A stretch of DNA of 64,000 nt from Turnera subulata (GCA_028386065.3 JAKUCV010006774.1:186001-250000); one strand, 5' to 3'. Positions 20,704-32,816 are shown, counted from the first letter of the stretch. Notes: generated by a model not told the origin, from the letters alone. Program-made: numbers and translations.

Positions 20704-22665
20704 TCATCCCAGGATGATGGGTACTTGGTGATCTACTTCCATATCAAGAACCACAAAATCAACTGGGACAAAGAAGTTCCCAATTTTGATAGGAACGTCT
20801 TCCAAAATTCCCACTGGATACTTGACAGACTTATCTGCTAGGTGGAGTGACATAGTAGTAGGTTTGAGATCCCATAGATTGAGTTGCTTACTGATTGACA
20901 AAGGGATAACACTAACACTTGCACCAAGAACACAAAGTGCTCTTTCGATACGAACCTTTCCTATGTCGTAGGGGATAGTGAACGTCCCGGGAACTGGAAG
21001 CTTGTTTTGAAAGATCGCACTACACTCTCCCGTCAATGCCACTGTCCCGTAGTCAATCAATTTCTTCTTATTGGACAAGAGGTCCTTTAAGAATTTAGCG
21101 TGCGCGGGCATTTGGGACACTGCCTCAATGAACGGAATGTTAATGTAGAGCTTCTTTATGATCTCCAAGAAGCGTCCAAACTTCTTATCATGAACCAGTG
21201 GGTTGAGCCTTTGAGGGAAATGAATAGGCGGAACGTAAGCCTTAACTTCATCTTTCTCTACCTTTCCCTTGTCGGCCTGCACAGCCTGCTCATGCTCCGC
21301 AGGCTTGCCTTTTTGCATGGCTTGGCCATGCTCGGCTTCCTTTACTACCGGGACTGGAGGTGGTTGTCGCTTTGGATATTGAGTACCACTCCTAAGAGTG
21401 ATTGCATTGCATTGTGCATTGGGATTAACCTCCGATTTGCCTGGTAGTCTACCAGAATTGCCCTGACTAGGACTAGCTTGAGCGATATGACATTCAAGAC
21501 TGTTGATTTTGTCAGAAAGCCCTTTCACAACCTACCGCTGCTCCTCCATGAATTGTTGTTGCTGTTTCATGAAGGTCGTCATAAACGTCTGGATGTTGTC
21601 ATTTGGAGGAGGCTGATACGTCTGTTGGTATGCCTCTGTAGGTTATTTCGGAGGATCTCCGGGAGGACCCCTTCCGGTTTGATTGTGGTTGGGCTGTTGA
21701 GGCTTCCAAGAGAAGTTAGGATGGTTCCTCCAACCTGGGTTGTAGGTGTTTGAATAAGGGTCCTTCTGGACTTTCTGGTTGATGTAACTTACTTGCTCTT
21801 GGCATGCTTGCTCATAGCCTCCCTCTGCTGGGCACTCCGAATAACCTCCTTCACACCTCGCACAGGAATGGGACTGTCCTTTCCCATTTATTGTCTTCAT
21901 AAGGGCATCTAACTTGGCGTTCACCAGGCTCATTGCATCAAGTTCAAGAACGCCGGTAGGTTTTCCGCCAGGTATCTCGGCTGGCCATTCAAATTTATTG
22001 CTAGCGATGTGCTCGAATAGTTCGTACACAATCTCATCGTCTTTAGCTAAAGCGACTCCTCCAGCTGCAGCATCAACGTGTGCACGGAGGGACTCACACA
22101 GGCCTGCATAAAATTTTTCCACAACCAGCCAGTCAGGAAGGCCATGCTGTGGGCATCTTCTTAGTGCATCTTTAAACCTTTCCCATGCATTATAGAACGA
22201 TTCATTGGACTTCTGTTTGAACTCCATAATATTGTTCCTTAATATCGTGGTTTTGCTGGGCGGGAAAATTTTCTTCAAGAACGCCTATGATAAGGCAACC
22301 CATGTGTCAAACGTCCCAGGAGCTTGTGCAATCAACCACGCCTTTGCCTTGTCCTTGAGTGAGAAAGGAAAAAGGCGCAGCTTGATAGCATCCTTGGAGG
22401 CTCCATTCACCTTGATTGTGTCGCAAATTTCCAGGAAATCTTGCAAATGTTGATTTGGGTCTTCATTAGAGGAACCCCCGAAAGGCTCGTTTTGGACCAT
22501 CTTGATTAGGGCCGGCTTCAGCTCAAAGTTATTTGCTTGCACAGCTGGGCGTACCATGCTGGACTGTGCAAGGGTTGCATCTGGGATGGAGAAATCCCGG
22601 ACCGGCCTGTGTCGAGGTCCGTATCGGACTACCACCTCCCCCTCGTTGTTGTTATGTTCTGCCAT
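20704..22665 (-). pseudogene. gag-protease of Athila-like C1
   Basis: Three frame-continuous pieces separated by in-frame stops: 22665-22285 (gag N-terminus, RYGPRHRPVRDFSIPDATL), 22278-21643 (FPPSKT, then a large gag core, ending near NTYNPGWRNHPNFSW) and 21528-20704 (protease). The motif NTYNPGWRNHPNFSW is diagnostic of Athila-lineage gag. The protease has ALCVLGASVSVIPLS where an active enzyme would have D-T/S/L-G-A; the Asp is replaced by Val, so this copy is probably inactive. A small cysteine-rich patch (CARCEGGYSECP) precedes the NTYNP motif. Encapsidation and processing would need a partner. Confidence 0.85.
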
Positions 22666-23504
22666 CCTTCCTTCAATAAAACTTGAAGAAACCTGAAGAA
22701 AAAACAGAAGAAAAACTACCCAAAGGGGTCAAAAAGAAAATGAAAAATAAAAATCTAGATTAACCTAATCACAAAGTTAAATAATATTAACGCCGATCCC
22801 CGGCAACGGTGCCAAAAACTTGATAGCTTCCCGCAAGTATACGGGGTTGTTGTAGCATACAAGGTCGTTTCACAGGGATCTTTGCTAAGTACTATCTAAC
22901 TAAGCAATTTATGATTATCTAGAAAAATTAATAAAGTGAGAAGTTTGATGTTTGATATGGAAAACTAAAGCGATTAAAGGCGATTAAAATTCATAATAAT
23001 AAAAATCTAGGACTTCGGAGAATTCCTTGCCAACATTTCCATGCAATTAAGCTACGCATAAGTAAACCATGTTTTGTCACCGCACAGCTAGCCTATATAA
23101 AATCTATGAATTAAATCTGAAAATAAACTTCTTTAAAAGAAACGGTAATTCTAAACTAGATCGATAGCCTACTCTCGTAGTGCCGTAAAATCCCTTTCTA
23201 GTTTATGTCCACTTTCCATTTGCCAGTGATGAAATGAACTAAGAGCATTAAGAAATTTACCTACTTAATCTCCAATAAAAAGCACGCCTCCCTCGAGGTC
23301 GGTTTTTATAGCCCGGTTTATGTTTTTCTATAGGTAAGCGACGTGTCACTTAACGTTCGCCTATTATAAATTTAAGATAATTGGTGATCAAGCAACTAAT
23401 ATAGTGAAGGTTCATAAACCGAATTAAAGAAGAATAAAATCAGAAAATAATTCTTTATTTAAATGAGCATGGAAACATTAACAAGTTCATCCCCTAATCC
23501 TAGA

Positions 23505-25400
23505 TGAGTAAATGATATATATAGGGCCTGTACTATTTGGAAAATACTCTTTGGAGGTTTGTACAATTTTGTGTCCTTTTAACGGGCCTGTACTTTTAAT
23601 TTCCATCCCATTTAGGGGTCCGGGGCAGCCCCATAACTGACGTGGATTACCCGGCCTGGAGGTGCATTGTACGCGCCCTGTTTTCTTGCAATTTGCAGAG
23701 CGTCAGGTGCGTGAGAGGTATCCACTGTGGCTAGTGGGCCCATTGTAGCTTTTTTAATTGTAAAAAATCTTTACTCATTTTTACAAATTTAATTTTCATA
23801 AATTTTTTAATCGGAAAAAAACTCACACGATCAAAATGACGATAGCAACACTCATATATCCAAAAATCTCCAAATCCCTCACTCGAAAAAAAAACCCATG
23901 CCTCCGAATTCAAACTGAAAAACCCCAAATCCCCCATTAAAAGAGAAGAACCCTAACCCCCAAATGAACAGTCTCATGAGTGACCGGACGTTGTTTGTAA
24001 ACCAAAAGGCATTGGGGCTTTCTACATTTAATTCATGTGAAAAAAGCCATCTTGGAAGATCAAATCTTGATTGTGATTACCACTATTCAAGTAATCTAAA
24101 GCTTATGTGTTGCACAGGCGCCCCAACCGTGGGAGGAGAATCGTCATCGTGCATATGCAACAGTAAGGAGTGATCGAGTGGTGGAGATGCGAGACATCGT
24201 CGAGGAAGGCGCAGCCTCGTAGCACAAGGCCACCGCGGGGAGATAATCCAATTTGGAGCTGCTACACCCCATGGCATGAAAAAAGAAGAAAAAAATGATA
24301 TGGATTTATTTCTGTTAAGTCTCTATTTTTTTGTATTTTGTTTTTTTGGAATAATAATTATTATTATTATTATTCACTGTTGGCTAAGGAAGGTAGGTAG
24401 CATAAGGGGACATGATGAATTGGCAAGAAAGTGATGGAGTAGGAGTTGGAAGAAGAGGCGAAGGAGAAAGAAAGTACTGAGTGTTCAGGATTTGTTATGG
24501 TGGAGAGAGGGAGAGAGAGTGTATAGGATTAGCTGTTTTTAATTTGCAGGTGGATTTCCAATTTCAATTTGGGTGTGGATTTCTGTTGGGTGAGGGATTT
24601 GGGTTTAAGGGATTTGGGGATTTTTTTTATACATGAGTGATGTTGCTAATCTTTTTGATGGTGTGAGGTTTTTCTATTTTCTTTACGTTTAAAAAATGGG
24701 TTAAACACCTTTTATATACCTCGAGTTTTCCTTTTGTCCCGATCGTATACCCCAGAGTTTCAATGTCCCTATTATGTACCTCGAGTTTCAATTTCTGTCC
24801 CTTTTGTGTACCTCGGGCAGCCCGGACGATGACATGGCCATCTTCTCGGGTCCACTTGACACGTGGCATAATGCCATTGGTGCCATGTGGAAATTTGCGT
24901 GGGACCCACAATAATATCCATTTGGTGTCAATAGAATTGCGACACGTGTCAAGTAGGCCCCGGTAGATGGCCATGTCATCGTCCGGGCTGCCCGAGGTAC
25001 ACAAAAGGGACAGAAATTAAAACTCGAGGTACATAAAAGGGACACAGAAACTCTGGGGTATAAGATCGGGACAAAAGGAAAACTCAAGGTATACAAAAGG
25101 TGCTTAACCCTTTAAAAAAATTACAAAAATTGAATTTTTATTATAAAAATCTGAAATAATTTTTCACAATTAGAAAAGCTACACAGGGACCCGCTTGCCA
25201 CAGTGGACACCAAACTGCTAGAAAATAGGGCGTGTATGATGCACCTCTGGGCCGAGCAGTCCGCGTCAGCTGCGGGGCTGCCCCGGACCCCTAAATGGAA
25301 CGGAAACTAAAAGTACAGACCCGTAAAAGGGACATAAAATTGTACAAACCCCCAAAGAGTATTTTTCAAATAGTACGGGCTCCATATATATCATTTACTC
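23505..25400. mobile_element. MULE-like long-TIR element in the C1 LTR
   Basis: Terminal inverted repeats of roughly 250 bp begin TGAGTAAATGATATATATAG and end with its near complement. The 9-bp duplication AATCCTAGA flanks it (23496-23504 and 25401-25409). The uninterrupted site survives in the sister LTR near 17411. Nine-base duplications and long TIRs point to Mutator-like elements. No transposase frame is present. The middle (about 23830-24640) does not match the TIRs and may be captured sequence, since a short open frame lies at 23964-24173, but I cannot identify it. A second foldback element sits at 24698-25110. Confidence 0.8.
24698..25110. mobile_element. Nested 0.4-kb foldback/MULE-like element
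   Basis: Almost the whole 413 bp is an inverted repeat: GGGTTAA[A/G]CACCTTTT at each end, with CCTCGAG, GGGCAGCCCGG and GACACGTG in both arms. It is flanked by TTTAAAAAA at 24688-24696 and 25111-25119. ORFs at 24627, 24763 and 24788 are readings of the arms and not genes. Confidence 0.8.
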
Positions 25401-26518
25401 AATCCTAGATTACAAATTTAGCAAGACATAGCCTTAAAGAAAATAACAAGAACTTGAAAATAAATCATCATGATTAATTCAAGGAATAAACTTACAAGAA
25501 TATTGGAGTCAAACTTGAACCAAAAGAGAAAAATCCCAAGCCAAGAAACTTCCAAAAGCTAGAGCTAAATATGCTTGAATTACAAAGGAAAGAAAAGTAC
25601 AAGTCCTAAGCTAATGTAGTCTGTTTGCCGATTGGAGAGTGAGTGCAGAACTTTATATCCCCCCGTTGTCCTTTACTGTGTTGAGTGCTACTCTTTTATA
25701 GTGCAAACCAAGGACAAATTTGTGGCTGCAAGAGTGGTCCTTGTTGCACCAAAAATTGTGGGGAAAAGACCGCTTCTTGGCGCCAAAACAAATGGTGTAA
25801 GTGACACTTTTGCAACTGTCACATGATGCAAGCCAATGCCCCCTATCCTCATGCCTTCAGCTTCAACAAACCAAGACCTGGTCTTTGAGGGGGGGGCCAC
25901 GTGTACATGAGCTGTTGGCTTAGTCACATGTGCCAAAGTAAGAAATCAAAGCAATGCCCCTTTTGCATACGCAGGTGGAATGAAATGGTCTTTGTGCCTT
26001 TTACTTGGTCTTTGAGGGGGCCATGTGTCCAAGATGCTAATATCACTCAATTTGCCCCATGCCAAAAATAGGTTTTTAGGCCATCCTTATGTGTGCAAGT
26101 GACGCACTAGTGGACCTAGTGATTATCTTTGACCATCTTGCCTTTTTAGATCAAATATGCACATAGAGTAATGAGGCAACTTAGAGCAATTCTCCATGGG
26201 TGATGTGGGCCACAATAATCTCTACAAATAATCTTAGGGATTAATTCTGGAAATCTGGGCAGAATTTCTTTGAGAAAAACTCTGGTGCTGCTGCATGGCC
26301 ACGGGCTGCTTGTCTAGTAAAACTGCATATTTGTCCCAAAACTCAGCGGTTTGGTACCCACTAATGCACAAAGACACTACGGCACTAGAAAAAGGGATTA
26401 TTGAAAGTAAAGTGAATAAAATGCAAGGAAATAAACAAGAAAGACTAATTAAATAATATTTGCAAGTTAAAAACCCATAAAAATGGACCGTAAATGAGTG
26501 TAAAATGCACACTCATCA

Positions 26519-29500
26519 ATCATGAACCCAATCATTTCAAATTTTAGCTAGGACCCCACGAGTGAACATTCCTTGCTGAAAATGTTTGATGGATAAAGAC
26601 CCATAAAGCGAAATCAATGGGTAAGTGGATACCCCATCAAAAATAGATGGAGGCGATGTGCCTAGATGCTTGTTCATGACTACCCAAGTGAATCATCTTC
26701 AAAATGATGTTTTCTATCCCATGGATGCCCCTTGTCGTTGGCTGCTATCCCCATTTCCCCCTTAGCCTTAACTTTTGCCTAGGCCGCCCATGTGGGGTTT
26801 CAACCTGGCAGGCTTGTCCTAACTTTTGCCTAGGCCGCCCTTTCGGGTAGCAACCATAGGTATAATACTGAAATCACAAAGCTTGGGCAAGATGAAGGCT
26901 ACTCGGGCGGGGTGTATTCAAATGACCATCGGGGGGGGGGGGGGGGGGGGTATACTGTCAATCTCAATAAGGGAGACCAGGAATCATATTTCTAAGAGAC
27001 CATTGGATAAATATGACCATTGATGATTGAATTTACAGTGACTCTTCTTGAGGGAGGTGGACTCGATTTGACAATTATAACTTTGTGAAGACCAAAAATA
27101 CAAGCCCGAAAGAGAGGGCCTTAAGAATATAAAGGAGACCCGAATACAATCAACAGTGTGACATGCCTATTCAGCAATGACCCCAATCTTTCCATTGAAT
27201 CAATCTGGGAACCAAGTAGACCAGGTCCGTTGCCTGGATTGCCTACGTTTCTGTGGATGTGATGTTTGGCTTGAGGTATTTGTCAGGGTCGGTGTTTGGT
27301 TTGAGGTGTTTAATGTGATAGGTTAGATGGGGGAACACTTGTCTTCTTTATTACGATTTCTCCCTCTTTTCCCGGTTTCTGATGATGGATAATGAATCAA
27401 TCATTTGGGCACCAAGGTCACTTCATTTTCCTCACTTTTCTCCCTCTTTTTTTTCTTTTTTTTTTCTTTGGGGAAACACCTTCGCTATCGTCTAGACTGT
27501 TTTCATGGATTGTGATCTAAAGGGTGCCCCCTTTTGCTTTTTCTTTTTTTTTTCTTTCCTTTGTTTTTGAGGAGGGTGACATCTTCTTTAAGTAGGTGCA
27601 ATTGGGTATAACTCACTTAGAAGTCAGATTCATTTTTGGGAAGCAATTCTTCTAGACAAGTGTTCACGGTGGATATGATGGGTTGAATATGGAGGATGGG
27701 TTGGATACGTGTCTAAAGGTCAAATCGGGTATGGGTTTGATGGTTGGTGTTAACAAGTGTTTGGGAAGTGGGTTAAGGTAAGTGTTTGGGATTACATCCA
27801 CAGAATCAAGTCTTCGTAGTTCATTTTTATGGTCCCTTAGATTGATCCAATGAAATGTCATGAAGTGATGCACAACTTGACCCATATACACAGAAGATAA
27901 GGAAACTAAAGTTTTATTCCTTATGTGAAAAATCAAAGTACAAATGATGACATTGTTGATTGCTGGACATATAATTTATCCCTTGCCCCCTTTGACTTGA
28001 CTCAAACTCTAGACCCTAAAGAACAATTATACGGCCCCTCCCAATTCTTGGTCATTATTCTATCCATGCCTAGCAATTTGGCTTATGGTCTCTACGTCTC
28101 TACTCAACTCTCCCCAAAATTGGATTTACGTTTCTACCCATGAGAAGGCCCCCTTTGGTTTGTCTCAACTTGAGTACTCAACTCTCCTCAGCTTGGCTCG
28201 GCTCCACATCCCGGTTTCATGGCTTCCCAACTCGGCATCTCGATTTGACAACTCAACTCGGCTACTCCCTTTGGTTGCGCACCCATTTCATCAACTCGGC
28301 TTACCGGCTTGGCTCATCAACTTGGTTTATCAGTTCGGCTCCTCGACTCAGCTCATCAACCCGGTTCATCAACTTAGATTCTCATTATGGCTCATCAACT
28401 TGGCTTGCGAATAAAAATTGAGGCTTACATCTTCCTGCATGGGAGAATGCCCAGACTTGCATCTCCTTTCCAAGAAAGCCCAAACAAGTCATCCCATCTC
28501 CCCTATTGTAAATACTGAGGCTTACATCCCCTCTCATGAGAAGGCCCAAAGTCATCTCGATGTCTCAATTCGATGTTTCATTACTGCCTCAGCCTTCTTC
28601 CCACCTCTCATCATAGGATACCTCAACGGCTTCCAATGTCTTCACCATCTCCCTATCTACTGAGATTCATCGCCTTGTGATGTATCCATCATCCTCGATA
28701 TCTTCAGCATTTCCTTCCAACCAAGGCACTACCCACCCCTGGTGTCCTAAGGGTTCAATTCTAATAATAGAGTTCATGGTCATCAGGGGTCCTAGATTCA
28801 AGCTTTTTTTTTTTCAAGACATTTGAAAATGGTGGGAAAGAGTGATGGAATACATTCTTAAAACATTTCGGGTTCAAAAGGGTTGGAAATTGAAAAATAA
28901 GACACCTTAGCTCGAATTCATTTTTGTACTTTGAAAAACGTGAAATGCAATGCCGAATGTATGCAAATTTGAATTTCCTAAGACAAGGTAGACCGACTGA
29001 ACATATATGTCAACTAGGAAACAACACCAGCAATCTAACATCAGCTTATACATGTATGCTTACTCCCCTAGGGTTCCTTTCCTATACTCATTAATTCACA
29101 CCACGTAATGTAGCACCCTATGCAGAGTTAGCACGGCGGTCCCGCGAAATTTTTTTTACTATACATTTTCCTATATATTTTTTTATTGATTTTTCTAGTT
29201 TATCGAAATAAAAACACCCTATTTACAAACACTCGAATCCACGACAATAATCACACAAAAATGCACATACCACTTATTGATTCAATATGCATGAGAAGCT
29301 CAGGGTATGCAGCTGGTTGGGGGCTAGAGATTTTCGCTAGGGAATAGGTTGACCTACTCACATGTGATAATGGATATCGCGTGAGGTCCAAGGCCCATTA
29401 ATCCCCATCATTGCTAAGCATCGAGAAACGGGTTCACTTAAGCCGCCATCGCTTAAAGAAAGCATTGTGGTGGACATGGATTCCCTCGCCCTCTTATGGT

Positions 29501-29622
29501 AGAGGCTTCACATCAGTCATCATGAATGCAAGGCACTTATGACGACAAGTAAAAAGGCACACAAAACTCAATGATTGCACAAGGTTTCTTGAACTCACTA
29601 CTTCCCCAGTAGAGTCGCCAAC
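26519..29622 (-). other. 5' interior of element B; no gene
   Basis: About 3.1 kb from the end of C1 to the B primer-binding site. Both strands were read without finding gag or pol motifs. It has T/C-rich runs (27430-27570), a run of 20 G (26931-26950), CGGCTCATCAACTCGG-like repeats (about 28180-28400) and GGGC...GCCC units like those at 16000. The primer-binding site is at 29603-29620 on the minus strand (TGGCGACTCTACTGGGGA), of the kind seen in Tat/Ogre-branch gypsy elements. Confidence 0.6.
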
Positions 29623-31193
29623 TGTGAATACCCGACCCAAAATCACTTGGGCCTATTTACCTATTCCTTCACCTTCTTCCTCGGGTTAATCCCATGTCAT
29701 TGGAGTCACCATCCAAATTTTATTAAGGACAAAACTTGGGAAAAATCTTCAAATGACTCCTTTAGGCAACATGGTCATGGCGAACCAAAGACATGGGATC
29801 GGGGGTTCGTCATGGATGGGAAGGTGTTAGGCACCCATCCGTGTTGGGTCGAAACATTGTGCAATTGAAGAATGCAAGTGTGCCTTGTGCTGGTGTGCAA
29901 GTGTGGAAAATAAAGAGAAGGGGAGAAGAAGAAGATTTGGCTTGCATCCCGTTGTAAAACCGAGACTACCTACGTACCCGAGTGACCGGGGTCAAAGCCA
30001 CGTAGCTCTAAACATGGCATTATATCGCCACTTACATCATCAAAAGCATCCTCATATAGCCAGCAAAAGATCAACCAAAAAGGTTTAGTGTTACCTCGTG
30101 TAGCCCTCCTCTAGCTCCTTGTGTTGGGTTGTTTTCTTCACCCATCTTTTTGCTGCTTCTAAGCTCAATGGTTGGTACCCTTCTTGATTCTTCCTTGCTG
30201 GAGTAGCGCTGATGCTCCCCACAAAAATTCTCCAGAGTTTCTGCCTAAGAATGTATTTCTAAGCTTGGAGAGGTATAGTTTCTCCAAGCAAGAAAGCTTA
30301 TGAGTGTGTATGTGAATGATAGTGTGTGTATTTTGAAATGTGTATGAGGGGTCTTATTTATAGTGTTCTGGGAAGCCTAGGGGCGTGGACCTGCTTAATG
30401 GTGAAGATTATGCCCGAAAATCTGGTCCAAAACCACGCAGGATCGAATTAAAAACAAAAATCAGTAAAATCGGGGATCCTGGGCACTGATGACCGCCAGG
30501 GCCAGCGGTCATGTGTGGATGTCTGCGGCACCCGGCGGTCGTCAAGAGATGATCGCCGATCACCCCGCGTGTCACCCGTTCTTTCCTTTTTCGAACCCCA
30601 ATCCCCCTGATTCAGCTCTGATTTGATCCTACCGCGTAATCAACACTTAATCAACCCAGAATCACTCCATTACTTAATGATTACTCCTCTAAATCATTCC
30701 ATAACTGATTGATTACACATTGACACGCATTTTAGGCAAAATCATACCAAATCATATTTACCAATTAAAGGGTGATTTGATTCTGATATTTCCACGAAAA
30801 TCAAAACTAAGATTAGTCTGCAAGTAAAGTGTTTATCGGCAAATTAAACTCTAGAGAATCCATTAACTTGGGCTCTTAAACCTATCCTTAACCCAAAGAT
30901 AAATCATCTCAATATAATTGGGTTAAATATAAATAAAAGGGCTCAAGCAATGAAATAAAACATATTTTAGTATAATAAGCCTTAATATATATTTTATCCT
31001 AAGATTAAATCTTCTCATTAATCCTAGAGTTCGAATACACATAGGCTCAAATTACCAAAATACATTAATTCTACTAAATTAAATTTTTACTGTGCATTAA
31101 CCTAGGATTAAATCATCTCATTAATCCTAAATTCAAATATGTTCGAAATCCAATTTTAGTAGAAAATACATGGGTCAAATTTGAGTATTCACA
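29623..31193 (-). repeat. 5' LTR of element B
   Basis: Complete 1,571-bp LTR with perfect 8-base terminal inverted repeats (TGTGAATA and TATTCACA). It matches 4182-5728 closely along its length. To its right the sequence passes directly into the interior of element C2. Confidence 0.85.
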
Positions 31194-31526
31194 ACATGCT
31201 GCAAGCAAAGTTTTAGCGCAAAAATTGCTCCCCGAAAATTGAAATGTGCAGTGTCCTCACTGCACTAGAATATAAAAAAAAAAAAAAGATAACAAACCCA
31301 AACTTAAGTTGAGACGAGGGTGCCTCAAAAGTCAGAAGAGGAAAGACAGAACCTGATTTTCTCCTTCTTGGGATGTCATGGGGATGACTTATTATTGATG
31401 CAAATTGAAATAATTGTGGGTTGCTTCCCACAAAGCGCTTCTTTAATGTCTTGTAGCTGGACTCGATGCTCCCCATGTCAAAGGTGGGTTGGAGAATGGT
31501 TGCACTACCTCTTGTATGGTAGGCTC

Positions 31527-32816
31527 TCAAGGATCAAAAAGCTTAGGTAGCAAGACTCGATTTCCAATTTTGAGGTTTTGTTTTTGGATGATCTTCTCAT
31601 GCAGATATTTGGTTCTTTCGTTGGAAATTTTGTGAGCATAAACTGAGGGATTAACCCCTATCAGATCATCAGAAGAATACTCAATTGTCTTCTTGTGTCG
31701 CCCTATATCTTTTTGCAACTTCTCTTCCTCTCCTTCCATAAAACCCGCATTTATGACCTCTTGGTATGTGGAATTTGGTTCCAGAGGTGCATAATGGAGT
31801 TTGGCAGGTGAAGGTTTCATCTCAACCTTCAGAGTTGTTTCTACGGGTAGGTCATCTCGTGTCTTGTCCAGCCTTTCAAACATCATAGCCTCTTCTACAG
31901 GCACCGGTGACAAGATATCAAGCTGGCATGCACATTCAGCAATCTCAAGATTTGTATCTTCTGTGCTCTTATTTTGAGATATGCATGCCAAAAGTGGATC
32001 TGCACAGAATTCCTGCGCGAAAACTTCTTTGACTGCTTCATCAATGACGTCGATTCGGTAGCACAAGTCTTTTGAGGTTCCTTTTTGCATTGTTTCCTCG
32101 ACATTGAAACTAATTTCTTCAGATCCAACTCGTAAAGTGAGCTTTCCGTTCTTGACGTCAATGAGTGCTCCAACAGTTGCTAAAAAGGGTTGTCCCAAAA
32201 TGATGGGAGTGTGGTTGTCTACTTCCATGTCCAATACCACAAAGTCAACTGGGAAAAAAAATTTCCCAATCTTAATGGGAACATCTTCCAGAATGCCCAC
32301 TGGATACTTAATTAAACGATCGGCCAGATGGAGAGACATGGCAGTGGATTTCATATCCCCCATGTTTAGCTGCTTGCTGACGGACAAAGGGATTACGTTG
32401 ACACTTGCGCCAAGATCGCAGAGTGCTCTCTTGATGTGTACTTTCCCTATGTCACAAGGGATGGAGAAACTTCCTGGATCTTTCAACTTATTCGGGAGCT
32501 TATTCCGGATGATAGCACTGCATTCCTCCGTTAAGGCCACCGTCCCACAATCAATCAGTTTATTCTTAATGGATAGGATGTCCTTTAAGAATTTAGCATA
32601 GGTGGGCATCTGGGACACGGCCTCGATGAACGGAATGTTTATGTAGAGCTTCCTCTTGATCTCCAGGAAGCGTCCAAACTTCTTATCGTGGACCAGTGGG
32701 TTAAGTCTTCGAGGAAAGGGAATAGGCGAAACATAGGCCTTAACTTCATCTTTTTTCGCCTTCCCCTTTTCGGTTGGCATAGTCTGCTCATATTCCACAG
32801 GCTTATCTCCTTGCAC
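31527..32816 (-). CDS. Gag C-terminus, protease and pol stub of C2 (open frame)
   Basis: A 429-residue frame with no stops. The first 40 residues are Lys/Glu-rich. The segment KFGRFLEI...FIEAVSQMPTYAKFLKDIL is the usual pre-protease region of Athila-type elements. The protease follows with ALCDLGASVNVIPLS (active Asp kept, Thr replaced by Leu as is common in this lineage) and IILGQPFLAT. The spacer (MKPSPAKLHYAPL) leads to HKKTIEYSSDDLIGVNPS, the very start of the reverse transcriptase. The frame then jumps to ERTKYLHEKIIQKQ and IGNRVLL of the integrase C-terminus. All catalytic RT, RNase H and integrase parts are missing, although the frame stays open across the junction. Confidence 0.8.
   Translation of the reverse strand: MQGDKPVEYEQTMPTEKGKAKKDEVKAYVSPIPFPRRLNPLVHDKKFGRFLEIKRKLYINIPFIEAVSQMPTYAKFLKDILSIKNKLIDCGTVALTEECSAIIRNKLPNKLKDPGSFSIPCDIGKVHIKRALCDLGASVNVIPLSVSKQLNMGDMKSTAMSLHLADRLIKYPVGILEDVPIKIGKFFFPVDFVVLDMEVDNHTPIILGQPFLATVGALIDVKNGKLTLRVGSEEISFNVEETMQKGTSKDLCYRIDVIDEAVKEVFAQEFCADPLLACISQNKSTEDTNLEIAECACQLDILSPVPVEEAMMFERLDKTRDDLPVETTLKVEMKPSPAKLHYAPLEPNSTYQEVINAGFMEGEEEKLQKDIGRHKKTIEYSSDDLIGVNPSVYAHKISNERTKYLHEKIIQKQNLKIGNRVLLPKLFDP

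Larger units (their letters stand above)
16748..26518 (-). mobile_element. Element C1: non-autonomous Athila-like Ty3/gypsy retrotransposon
   Basis: Complete element with LTRs at 16748-18510 and 22821-26518 (the latter enlarged by a MULE-like insertion). Ends are TGATGAGTGTGC and GCTATCA on the minus strand, and the 5-base target duplication is ATCAT (16743-16747 and 26519-26523). The primer-binding site is TGGCACCGTTGCCGGGGA (22797-22814, minus), the Athila type. The 4.3-kb interior has gag and protease (22665-20704), a short stub ending in an integrase C-terminal fragment (20547-20095), and a 1.6-kb untranslated tail. The tail includes the GAAGCGCTGTGTGGGA segment seen downstream of pol in Athila elements. 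Reverse transcriptase, RNase H and the integrase core are absent. Confidence 0.88.
22821..26518 (-). repeat. 5' LTR of C1, split by a MULE-like insertion
   Basis: Aligns with 16748-18510 once 23505-25409 (insertion plus one copy of its target duplication) is removed. It ends ACTCATCA before the ATCAT duplication. The primer-binding site lies at 22797-22814. Confidence 0.88.
4182..31193 (-). mobile_element. Element B: large non-coding LTR retrotransposon (LARD-like), host of nested insertions
   Basis: Two directly repeated LTRs (4182-5728 and 29623-31193) frame this element. A primer-binding site next to the right LTR shows it runs on the minus strand. Removing element D (6772-15568) and element C1 (16748-26518) leaves about 5.3 kb of original interior (5729-6771, 15569-16742, 26519-29622). 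I see no gag, protease, reverse transcriptase or integrase in it. That fits a large retrotransposon derivative moved by proteins of a partner, probably of the Tat/Ogre branch given its primer-binding site. The interior is rich in short GGGCA/TGCCC hairpins. The element is inserted inside Athila-like element C2, whose left part has been lost. Confidence 0.7.

Noticed and set aside
24083..25096. Frames at 24083-24277, 24627-25004 and 24788-25096
   Set aside because: Those after 24627 are the two arms of the foldback element; the first has no homology that I can recognise.
28085..28421. Leu/Ser-rich repeat ORFs at 28085-28421
   Set aside because: Two overlapping frames follow CGGCTCATCAACTCGG-like repeats in the non-coding interior of element B.
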